Shown piece by piece: positions 31,705 through 38,129 of a stretch of DNA of 38,129 nucleotides (position 1 is its first letter; each line of letters starts with the position of its first letter). This DNA is from Atribacterota bacterium (GTDB lineage Bacteria; Atribacterota; Atribacteria; Atribacterales; Caldatribacteriaceae), in contig JBDIWM010000019.1 in the NCBI GenBank assembly GCA_039638595.1, positions 1 to 38,129 on the forward strand, given 5' to 3'. The translations under genes were made by a program, and so were the position numbers. The notes under the pieces were generated by a model. It ran no database searches, was not told where the DNA came from, and saw only the letters and a program-made list of their open reading frames with translations.

Positions 31705-33197
31705 TGACCCAAACGGTTCTTGCTCTTCAAAATGTCACCAAGGTTTTCCCGGGAGTGGTCGCTTTGGATGGGGTATATTTGACCCTCCAGAAAGGGGAAA
31801 TTCAGGGTCTTGTGGGTGAAAATGGGGCAGGGAAATCAACGCTGGTGAAAATCATTTCTGGAGCGCTTCGGCCTGATGGAGGAACCATCACCATCGAAGG
31901 TAGGTCGTTTTCAGCATTAACTCCCTACCAGGCTCGGCGTCTGGGAATTGCCACCGTTTATCAAGACCAGCAACTTGTACCGACACTCTCGGTTGCCGAA
32001 AACATTTTTCTGGGACGTGAATATTGCACTCCTTTTGGACGAGTTGACTTTCGTAAAATCGTTACCGAAACCGAGAGAATGTTCCGACAATTCGGTGTAA
32101 CGATTGATCCAAAAGCAAGAGTTGAAGATCTTCCTGTGGCTAAAAGACAGGAGGTGGCAATTTTCAAAGCTTTAGGGGAGAACGCCAAAGTACTCCTTCT
32201 TGACGAGCCCACCGCTGCTCTCTCGGGGGAACAGGTCCAATTGCTCTTTTTCTTTATTGCGCGACTTATCGAGCATGGGATGACAATTCTCTATATTTCC
32301 CATCATCTTGATGAGGTGTTAACCATTGCTCGACGGATCACCGTTCTTCGTAACGGAAAATGTGTGGGAACTTTCGACCGAGAAAGTCTGAATAAGGAAA
32401 CCCTGGTGGAAAAAATGGCTGGACATGCTCTGCATGGAGAAACAAAACATGTTCAGCGACTCTCTGGAGCCGTCATCTTGGAAGGAAAAGAACTCTCTGA
32501 CGGGGTAAGTTTTTCCAGGGTGACTATTTCCGTCCGAGAGGGGGAAATTGTGGGACTCCTTGGTGTGACTGGTTCAGGAGCCCAGGAGGTACTAAGAACC
32601 TTTTTTGGACTGCGACCTCTTCGGCAAGGAACCATTTTTGTGAGAGGTATGCCGTGCCGATATCCTTCCCCTTCAGGTATGGTCGCTCAGGGGGTGTTTT
32701 TTATGCCCGAAGAGATGCGGCGAGAAGGATTGGTCCTTCCCCTCTCCTATCCAAAAAATGTGACCCTGGTGCGACTTCGCAAGGTCACCCGGTACGGTAC
32801 GATTCATCTTAAAAAGGAGGAAAGTGCTACGGAACCATACGTCCAAACCCTCAATATTCGCCTGCCTCGCCTTCATGCTGAAGTGGGTACACTCAGTGGT
32901 GGAAACCAGCGGAAGGTACTTTTAGCCCGAGCTTTGTTTTCCGATGCCAACATCTGGTTACTGGAAAACCCCACTCAGGGAATCGATGTGGAAGCTCGTC
33001 AGGAGGTTCAGAGACTGCTTCTTGAGGCACGAGCGATGCAAAAGGCTATCCTCCTTTTCTCTTCAGACCTTGATGAACTGGCGAAACTTGCAGACCGTAT
33101 CCTTGTGTTTCGTAACGGCCGGGTGAGTACTGAAATTCACGAACCGTGGCAGGTGACACCTAAATACTTACTCAGTCTTATGCTTGGGGGTGAATAG
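31704..33197 (+). CDS. Sugar ABC transporter ATPase, RbsA/MglA type (two domains)
   Basis: This 497-residue protein has two tandem ABC domains. Domain 1 has Walker A 'GENGAGKST' (about residues 38-46), a degenerate signature 'LPVAKRQEV' and Walker B 'VLLLDEPTAAL'. Domain 2 has a degenerate Walker A ('GVTGSGAQEVL', usual for the family) and a good signature 'LSGGNQRKVLLARAL'. Its Walker B reads 'IWLLENPTQGID', with Glu-Asn in place of Asp-Glu. The pattern implies one competent ATP site. ATG 31704 overlaps the isomerase stop by one base (TGATG); GTG 31701 is possible. The permease gene follows after one base. Confidence 0.9.
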   Translation: MTQTVLALQNVTKVFPGVVALDGVYLTLQKGEIQGLVGENGAGKSTLVKIISGALRPDGGTITIEGRSFSALTPYQARRLGIATVYQDQQLVPTLSVAENIFLGREYCTPFGRVDFRKIVTETERMFRQFGVTIDPKARVEDLPVAKRQEVAIFKALGENAKVLLLDEPTAALSGEQVQLLFFFIARLIEHGMTILYISHHLDEVLTIARRITVLRNGKCVGTFDRESLNKETLVEKMAGHALHGETKHVQRLSGAVILEGKELSDGVSFSRVTISVREGEIVGLLGVTGSGAQEVLRTFFGLRPLRQGTIFVRGMPCRYPSPSGMVAQGVFFMPEEMRREGLVLPLSYPKNVTLVRLRKVTRYGTIHLKKEESATEPYVQTLNIRLPRLHAEVGTLSGGNQRKVLLARALFSDANIWLLENPTQGIDVEARQEVQRLLLEARAMQKAILLFSSDLDELAKLADRILVFRNGRVSTEIHEPWQVTPKYLLSLMLGGE

Positions 33198-33198
33198 C

Positions 33199-34116
33199 TT
33201 GAAGATCGAGCTCCGGGGAAGGAATGTCCTTCTTCTTGTCCTTGTAGCCATTGTGTTGATTAGTGGGGTTGTGAATCCACGTTTTTTGAGCGTACAGAAT
33301 TTTCTCAACATTCTCCTCCAGATTTCGGTCCTGGGCATGGTCAGTTTGGGGGCGACAGTGCTCCTTGTTTCGGGAAATCTGGACCTTTCGGTGGGAAGCC
33401 TCATCTCCCTGAGTGCGTACGTTGCCGGAATGGGGCTTTTGCGTGGTGTCTCCCTTCCTCTGGCGATATTTCTTTGTCTTTCTGTCGCCACGCTTTTTGG
33501 TTTTTTTAACGGTTTTTTAACCTCTCTGGAACGGGCACATCCCTTCATCATCACTTTAGGTATGATGACCTTTCTGCAGGGTATTGCTGTGGTCATCAGC
33601 CGGGGGAGCCCTATTAACGGTATGGGTGGTCTCTATGAACTGATTGGCATTCGGAGTATTCTCAGAATTCCCTTTCCGGTCATCCTTTTTGGGGTGCTCT
33701 TTATGTTCACCTCCTTTTTCCTGCGTCATTTACCCCTGGGACGGTACGCCTATGCCATCGGAGGCAATCAGGAGGCTTCGCGACTTTCGGGGATCCGGGT
33801 GGGGCGGGTTAAGATAGCCCTGTATGCCATAAATGGGCTTTTTGTGGGCATCGCTGCCCTGGTTCTCAGCGGGATTCTTGATTCGGCGCTCCCTACCATG
33901 GGAACAGGATATGAGTTGCGAAGTATTGCGGCGGTGGTTATTGGTGGTACGCCCCTTTTCGGAGGCCGAGGCGGAGTATGGGGAACGCTCCTTGGGGTCT
34001 TTCTTTTAGGACTGGTTTCAAACAGCTTGAACCTCATGGGCATCAGTGCGAATTTCCAGAACGTGGTTCTGGGAGCCATCATGGTGATGGCAGTGATGTT
34101 CCAGGGGTCTCGATAA
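33199..34116 (+). CDS. Ribose-type ABC transporter permease
   Basis: This 305-residue permease of the RbsC family has about nine or ten membrane segments. Landmarks are 'VSGNLDLSVGSLISLSAY', 'AHPFIITLGMMTFLQG', 'GRYAYAIGGNQEASRLSGI' and 'AAVVIGGTPLFGGRGGVWGTLLG'. TTG 33199 is chosen because GGGGGTGA (33186-33193) lies five bases before it, and it begins one base after the ATPase stop; TTG 33184 and GTG 33190 are upstream alternatives without a site. It pairs with the RbsA-type ATPase and the following binding protein. Length and sequence place it nearer RbsC than the two permeases upstream. Confidence 0.9.
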   Translation: MKIELRGRNVLLLVLVAIVLISGVVNPRFLSVQNFLNILLQISVLGMVSLGATVLLVSGNLDLSVGSLISLSAYVAGMGLLRGVSLPLAIFLCLSVATLFGFFNGFLTSLERAHPFIITLGMMTFLQGIAVVISRGSPINGMGGLYELIGIRSILRIPFPVILFGVLFMFTSFFLRHLPLGRYAYAIGGNQEASRLSGIRVGRVKIALYAINGLFVGIAALVLSGILDSALPTMGTGYELRSIAAVVIGGTPLFGGRGGVWGTLLGVFLLGLVSNSLNLMGISANFQNVVLGAIMVMAVMFQGSR

Positions 34117-34192
34117 AGGGGGTGGGAAGAGAATCTATAAGAAGAAAATAAATGGGAGAAGTCTTATGGATACTGAAAGGAGGATGAGTGAC

Positions 34193-35197
34193 ATGAAGCG
34201 CTTTTCGATTGGATTGTTGGTCGTGGTATTCGGGTGGGTAGTCTTTCTGGGCGCGGTTTGGGCGGAAGAAAAAACGGTAGAAATTGCTTTTATCCGTGCT
34301 ACAGGAGAACCGTATTATCAGTATGGTTCGCAAGCTGCTGAAGTTGCCGCCAAGAAACTGGGTGTGAAGATGATCATTTACACCTCAAACCTTGATCCGG
34401 CTCAGGAACTGGCTAACGTTCAAGATGCCATTGCCCGAGGCGTAGATGGGATACTCATTTACGCAGTATCGCTTTCTTCAGAGCGTGCAGCGGTGGATAC
34501 GGCGAGCAAGGCTGGAGTGCCAATATTTTTCCAGTACGGATATCATCCCGACCTCCTTCCCAAATCAGCCGGGTTCATGCAAATCGACCTTAAGGGATTT
34601 GCCCGACCACTGGGGGAATGGATGGCAGAAAATCTTACCAAAGGGAAGGTCGCCATTATCGAAGGAACACTCGGCCGGGGTGATGCCGAGGCGTATAGTG
34701 AAGGGTTTAAAGAAGGGTTAGCCAAGAACCCCAATCTCACAGTGGTAGCCCAGGTTTCTGGAGAATGGAATCGACAGAAAGCGTATGAGGCGGCGACCAA
34801 TATCATTACTGCCCACCCAGATCTTGCTGGGCTCTTCGTCCAGAACGAAGACATGGCCGTGGGTGCAGCGAATGCTTTGGAACGATTGGGGAAGTTGGAG
34901 CAGGTTCGAATCGTCTCGCAAAATGGAGCACCCTATGGACTGGATTTGATTAGGGCCGGGAAACTTCAGCTCACCAATGCGAATCCACCCTCTATCGCTT
35001 CGGTTATGGCTTTGCGACTTCTCCTTGGGGTCATTAACGGCGAAATCGAACCAGGCCATTTTTACTGGGCGCCAACCCAGCTCATTGACCAAAACAATCT
35101 AGACGTAGCCTATCGTTGGGATGCTGAAGAAAAGGACATCGAAGCCTGGCTTTCCTTACCTTTGCCAGAGCCGGTGATTCCCCCTCCGGCGTCCTGA
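34193..35197 (+). CDS. Sugar-binding protein of the second ribose-type ABC transporter
   Basis: This 334-residue Peripla_BP_4 protein has a signal peptide (about residues 1-24: MKRFS start, hydrophobic core, end at VWA). The mature part opens 'EEKTVEIAFIRATGEPYYQYG'. Typical stretches are 'DAIARGVDGILIYAVS', 'VAIIEGTLGRGDAEAYSEGF' and 'LFVQNEDMAVGAANALERLG'. ATG 34193 is preferred because AGGAGG (34178-34183) is nine bases upstream; ATG 34166 in the same frame is possible but would add a charged stretch before the signal peptide. A 36-bp perfect palindrome follows three bases after the stop. The ligand is unknown. Confidence 0.9.
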   Translation: MKRFSIGLLVVVFGWVVFLGAVWAEEKTVEIAFIRATGEPYYQYGSQAAEVAAKKLGVKMIIYTSNLDPAQELANVQDAIARGVDGILIYAVSLSSERAAVDTASKAGVPIFFQYGYHPDLLPKSAGFMQIDLKGFARPLGEWMAENLTKGKVAIIEGTLGRGDAEAYSEGFKEGLAKNPNLTVVAQVSGEWNRQKAYEAATNIITAHPDLAGLFVQNEDMAVGAANALERLGKLEQVRIVSQNGAPYGLDLIRAGKLQLTNANPPSIASVMALRLLLGVINGEIEPGHFYWAPTQLIDQNNLDVAYRWDAEEKDIEAWLSLPLPEPVIPPPAS

Positions 35198-35200
35198 AAA

Positions 35201-35236
35201 TTCCTCCTCCCGGAAGAATTCTTCCGGGAGGAGGAA
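35201..35236 (+). repeat. Perfect 36-bp palindrome after the second binding-protein gene
   Basis: The 18-base arms meet at GAATTC and pair perfectly, giving a very stable hairpin. It begins three bases after the stop of the sugar-binding protein gene. There is no T run on its 3' side, so an RNA-protecting or processing role is more likely than classical termination. Confidence 0.85.
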
Positions 35237-35300
35237 GGAACTCGCGCTGTTTCTGGTATACTGGTAAGGAGTCGTTTTGGAAGGGGGGAAACAGGGCGCT

Positions 35301-36095
35301 ATGGATTTACAGCTGCAGGACAAAGTGGCGGTCATCACTGGAGGAAGTATTGGTATCGGAAAAGCGGTGGCGGAAGAATTCGCCAGAGAAGGTGTCCACC
35401 TCGCCCTATGCGCGAGGAACAAGGAGCGGGTAGAAACGGTCGCAGGGGAGTTGGCAGAAAAGTATGGAGTACAAACCCTTGGTATGGACTGTGATGTGAC
35501 GAAAAAGGACGATATTGAGCGGTTTATTGGGGCAGTGGCCAAGATCTTTCAGGGTGTGGATATTCTCATCAATAATGCTGGAACCGGAAGCGCGGAAAAG
35601 ATTATGGACGCCACCGATGAGCGGTGGCAGTACTACTGGGACCTTCATGTGATGGCGGCGGTACGGATGTCAAGAGCGGTGGTGCCCTTCATGCAAAAAC
35701 GGGGTGGAGGGGTGATTATCAATAATGCCTCAATCTGCGCTCGCCAGCCCCTTGACTACGAACCAATTTATAATGTGACCAAGGCGGCCCTTGCCATGTT
35801 TTCGAAGTGTCTGGCCAATGAATTGATTTCCTATAATATCCGGGTGAACTGTGTAAATCCTGGCCTAATTCTCACTCCCGACTGGTATAAAACCGCCGGT
35901 ATCCTTAGTAAGGATCTGGGAATCACACCCGAAGAATACCTGGAGCGCATTGCAAAAGAACATGCCCCGATCGGTCGTTTTGCTCACCCCGAAGAACTGG
36001 CCAAGTTTTTTGTGTTTCTGGCTTCTCCCTGCGCCAGTTACTGTGTGGGTTCCACCTATTACGTGGATGGTGGCTGGCTCAAAGTAGTCATTTAG
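35301..36095 (+). CDS. Short-chain dehydrogenase/reductase
   Basis: This 264-residue NAD(P)-dependent oxidoreductase of the classical SDR family has the cofactor motif 'TGGSIGIG' at residues 13-20 and 'NNAG' at 91-94. The catalytic Ser144, Tyr157 and Lys161 are seen in 'NNASICARQP' and 'YNVTK'. ATG 35301 is the family-like start, but TTG 35277 has the better ribosome site (AAGGAG at 35266-35271, five bases away), so eight more residues are possible. It lies between the sugar-binding protein and the UroD-like gene. It probably oxidises or reduces the sugar or polyol brought in by the transporter; the substrate cannot be read. Confidence 0.88.
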   Translation: MDLQLQDKVAVITGGSIGIGKAVAEEFAREGVHLALCARNKERVETVAGELAEKYGVQTLGMDCDVTKKDDIERFIGAVAKIFQGVDILINNAGTGSAEKIMDATDERWQYYWDLHVMAAVRMSRAVVPFMQKRGGGVIINNASICARQPLDYEPIYNVTKAALAMFSKCLANELISYNIRVNCVNPGLILTPDWYKTAGILSKDLGITPEEYLERIAKEHAPIGRFAHPEELAKFFVFLASPCASYCVGSTYYVDGGWLKVVI

Positions 36096-36110
36096 AGGGG
36101 GGATTTTTCG

Positions 36111-37301
36111 GTGTGCTCTCAAGAAACACGCTACCAGACTCGTTTGAAACGCTATCTCGCCGCTATGCGGAACGAAAAACCGGATATGGTTCCCATTCGG
36201 CTCTTTGTGGCGGAGTTCACCGCCAAATATGCCGGTTTCACCTGCCAGGATGTCACCCAGGACTATCGAAAAGCCTTTGAAGCGGTGTTACGCTGTGTTG
36301 AGGATTTCGACTGGGATGCCGTGGTTGGAAATATGGTTTACGTCTTTGCTGGAATTCCTCAAGCTATGAACCTTTCTTATTATGCTTTTCCCGGGGTAGA
36401 ATTACCGCCCGATGTGGGTTTCCAGTATCTGGAACCACCTGAAGACAGGGCATTTATGCGGGAGGAGGAATATGACCTCCTCATTGAGGACCCCACGGGG
36501 TATCTCTTTAACGTGTGGTTTCCGCGTGTATCCAGAGATGCCGTTCCCATGGGAGTACCGGTAACCTTTCGTAACAATCTCGCCTACCTCAAGGGGGGTA
36601 TGGCCATGCTCGACTACTTTACGGCTCTGGGGAAGCAGAATGAAGCGTTAAGGGAAAGGGGAGTGGTTCCGGCAATCTGTGGGATTCTGAAAGCCCCGCT
36701 TGATATTCTTGCCGATAAGCTCCGGGGGTACTATGGTTTGGCTCGGGATCTCATCGAGCGGCCCCGGAAAGTACAGAAGGCCTGCGAAGCCTTAATGCCA
36801 CACCTCTTGAAAGTGGCTCTTTTGAGTGCTGACCCGGAAAAAGAGCTCCCAGTCACCATGTGGATGCACCGCAGCTGTGTTCCGTTCATTTCCATGGAGC
36901 ACTTTCAAAATATCTACTGGCCCACGACCAAACCCATCCTGGAAGAGCTCTGGAAGAATGGTCATCAAGTCCTCATGTACGCCGAGGGAAACTGGGATGC
37001 ACACTTGGAAGCCTTTCGGGAACTTCCTCCAGGAAGTGTGATTTACCATGTGGATCGGGGGGACCTCTTTAGGGCGCGGAAAGTTTTGGGTGACCGCTTT
37101 GCTCTAAGCGGAGGATTTCCGAATGACCTTTTGACGTTTGGCAAGCCGGAAGAGGTGCGGATGATGTGTCGTACAATCATCGAAGGTGTAGCTCGGGATG
37201 GTGGCTATATCATGGATGCTGGAGCCATTATCCAGAATGATGCTTCCATTGAAAATGTTAGGGCATTGACTGAGGCCACCCGGGAGTATGGACAATATTA
37301 A
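36111..37301 (+). CDS. Uroporphyrinogen-decarboxylase-fold protein (UroD/MtaA-like)
   Basis: This 396-residue TIM-barrel protein belongs to the UroD superfamily, which holds haem decarboxylases and corrinoid methyltransferases such as MtaA and CmuA. Family-like regions are 'LAAMRNEKPDMVPI' near the N-terminus, 'GHQVLMYAEGNWDAHLEAF' (about residues 284-302) and 'GDRFALSGGFPNDLLTFGKPEEV', with 'GGYIMDAGAIIQNDASIENV' close to the end. Zinc-methyltransferase members carry H-x-C where this protein has 'YAEG' (Tyr290, Glu292), and no matching late cysteine is evident, so the usual zinc site seems lost. It lies 15 bases after the SDR gene. GTG 36111 has GAGGGGGG upstream. The role is unknown. Confidence 0.72.
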   Translation: MCSQETRYQTRLKRYLAAMRNEKPDMVPIRLFVAEFTAKYAGFTCQDVTQDYRKAFEAVLRCVEDFDWDAVVGNMVYVFAGIPQAMNLSYYAFPGVELPPDVGFQYLEPPEDRAFMREEEYDLLIEDPTGYLFNVWFPRVSRDAVPMGVPVTFRNNLAYLKGGMAMLDYFTALGKQNEALRERGVVPAICGILKAPLDILADKLRGYYGLARDLIERPRKVQKACEALMPHLLKVALLSADPEKELPVTMWMHRSCVPFISMEHFQNIYWPTTKPILEELWKNGHQVLMYAEGNWDAHLEAFRELPPGSVIYHVDRGDLFRARKVLGDRFALSGGFPNDLLTFGKPEEVRMMCRTIIEGVARDGGYIMDAGAIIQNDASIENVRALTEATREYGQY

Positions 37302-37317
37302 AAGGGGATGAGGCCAC

Positions 37318-37482
37318 ATGGAGGAAAAGGAGATACGAAAACCAGGGGTGTGCTTTCCCTGGGAAGAAAAGCGAAAAGAACTCCCAGAGTTGCTAGGAAG
37401 CCCGGAACTCGTGCAGAAAATCTGGGAAGAAATCGACCTTCTGGGCTATATTTTTATCTGGCACTGTCTGGTCTCATTTTAG
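37318..37482 (+). CDS. Small protein of 54 residues, unknown function
   Basis: ATG 37318 opens a 54-codon frame ending at TAG 37480-37482. It begins 16 bases after the UroD-like gene. A GATGAGG stretch upstream could serve as a ribosome site. The product is charged at the N-terminus ('MEEKEIRKPGVCFPWEEKR'), then has 'LPELLGSPELVQKIWEEIDLLG' with a short hydrophobic end 'YIFIWHCLVSF'. I do not recognise it. The stop overlaps the convergent CcdA-like gene's stop by the same four bases TTAG seen at another gene pair, which argues that it is a real gene. A competing frame over the same bases (37308-37526) has no family likeness. Confidence 0.5.
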   Translation: MEEKEIRKPGVCFPWEEKRKELPELLGSPELVQKIWEEIDLLGYIFIWHCLVSF

Positions 37483-38129
37483 GCGATTGCACCCTCAAGA
37501 AGGAGAACGCTGAGCACCACAAATAGGCCTGCCAGAGCCAGTTTGGAAGCAAAGACATTCTTGCGACCGAATTGAACGAGTGCTTTGGATTGGCTACCGA
37601 AGAAGATGCTGAGGAAAACGACGATGAGCGGTACGATAAAGAATGCGTTGTAGAAAAGGAGATACCCAAGCGCTCGCAAGCGGTACTCTTGAACTTCCCG
37701 AGCGATGTACATGATGGTAGGCAGGTACACTTGGCCGGTGCACCCCGCTTCGACGATGGAGATGACAAAGCCGCTCAAGATCGCGGCCAGGAAAAATCCC
37801 CGGTTGGTGAAACTTTCTTTGAGGTACTGGTTGATTTTCACCCGCCAACCCTTGGGAAGTCCTAAGGTCATTTCTGTGTCTTTTCCTGTTTTGCGGTACG
37901 AAAAGGCATCCTTGATGCTCAGTGCTGCAAGGACAATCAAAATGCCTGCCATCACCCCATAGACCACTCGGGAAATGACCTGGTAGACCGAAAGGCTTCG
38001 CCACACCTCAAAGATTCCGATCCCAAGGAAGAGATACGTGACAAATACCGCCACGGCATACGTGGTTCCCACTTCCACGATACGCCGCCGATTGTGTCCC
38101 AGCACAAGAAGGAGATTGACCATGAAGAT
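37479..38129 (-). CDS. CcdA/DsbD-type membrane protein, partial (N-terminus off the window)
   Basis: The frame runs to the right edge, so the start lies outside; at least 216 residues are present with about five membrane segments. The sequence 'LLLVLGHNRRRIVEVGTTYAVAVFVTYLF', then 'GFVISIVEAGCTGQVYLPTIMYIA' and 'RALGYLLFYNAFFIVPLI', fits the cytochrome c biogenesis protein CcdA or DsbD transmembrane family. That family passes reducing power from the cytoplasm to thiol proteins outside. Only one of the two catalytic cysteines (in 'EAGCTGQ') is in view; the first would be near the missing N-terminus. It is convergent with the small protein gene. Confidence 0.72.
   Translation of the reverse strand: MFMVNLLLVLGHNRRRIVEVGTTYAVAVFVTYLFLGIGIFEVWRSLSVYQVISRVVYGVMAGILIVLAALSIKDAFSYRKTGKDTEMTLGLPKGWRVKINQYLKESFTNRGFFLAAILSGFVISIVEAGCTGQVYLPTIMYIAREVQEYRLRALGYLLFYNAFFIVPLIVVFLSIFFGSQSKALVQFGRKNVFASKLALAGLFVVLSVLLLEGAIA

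Noticed and set aside
34117-34192. Looked for a terminator or promoter between the second transporter permease and its binding protein
   Set aside because: Only an AT-rich stretch with a ribosome site is seen. No stem or promoter boxes could be supported.
37308-37526. A 72-codon plus-strand frame over the end of the UroD-like operon
   Set aside because: It runs 48 bases into the convergent CcdA-like gene and is rich in Arg and Lys. The frame starting at 37318 fits the stop-overlap pattern better.
1-38129. CRISPR arrays, insertion sequences, integrases, toxin-antitoxin or phage genes
   Set aside because: No regularly spaced repeats, transposase or integrase motifs, or phage structural genes were found. 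The only long internal repeats are the shared tracts in the two permease genes.

Overview
The window is a compact, almost fully coding segment of about 50% G+C. It appears to come from a free-living anaerobic, probably thermophilic, sugar-fermenting bacterium. Support for anaerobic fermentation comes from a four-subunit pyruvate-type:ferredoxin oxidoreductase, a rubredoxin, a Rex redox repressor and three sugar ABC transporters of two classes. TTG and GTG starts are frequent, with strong Shine-Dalgarno sites. A lpxB-related gene hints at a diderm. The gene mix would fit a deep-branching lineage such as Atribacterota (Caldatribacterium-like) or a Thermotogae relative, but the phylum is an inference and is not proven here.

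Layout. (1) 1-6370, plus strand: tail of a LacI-type regulator, a class-1 sugar uptake operon (binding protein and two permeases, no ATPase), a YjbQ-family protein, a PfkB sugar kinase and a GatZ/KbaZ-like aldolase-family protein. This looks like uptake, phosphorylation and cleavage of a sugar. (2) 6561-12099: a macrodomain protein (plus), facing a minus-strand housekeeping run of nitrilase, ssb, amidase, GerM-domain protein, rph and rdgB. (3) 12194-17049: a lpxB-related gene with nadC and nadB, facing a minus-strand YvcK gene. (4) 17146-19342: a ROK regulator with a near-consensus promoter, facing rex and a NusG-II-domain gene. (5) 19478-22419: tRNA-Ser, large SRP RNA, dnaX, ybaB, recR, a gene order like that of Bacillus. 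(6) 22422-25703: porC-porD-porA-porB and a rubredoxin gene. (7) 25861-29826: a class-2 (ribose-type) transporter with two different permeases and a single-domain ATPase. (8) 29797-38129: an AraC regulator divergent from an isomerase, a second ribose-type transporter (RbsA, RbsC and RbsB types), an SDR dehydrogenase, a uroporphyrinogen-decarboxylase-like protein, a 54-residue small protein, and a partial CcdA/DsbD-type membrane protein.

Three structural patterns stand out. Each of the three binding-protein genes is followed, two or three bases after its stop codon, by a perfect strong hairpin; in the first two operons this lies before the permease gene. The two permeases at 26890-29045 share a 66-bp and a 160-bp stretch of identical DNA inside otherwise diverged genes, a sign of gene conversion. 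All five convergent gene pairs overlap at their 3' ends, three of them through the four-base stop overlap CTAA/TTAG.

The most likely undescribed system is the cluster 29797-37482: AraC, isomerase, CUT2 transporter, SDR, UroD-like protein and small protein. It looks like a dedicated catabolic route for an unknown sugar, polyol or methylated carbohydrate. No stretch longer than 300 bases lacks a gene. The largest gaps (3860-4100, 6371-6560, 30685-30867) hold no gene I can support; the last contains an operator-like inverted repeat. No CRISPR array, insertion sequence, integrase or phage gene was seen.
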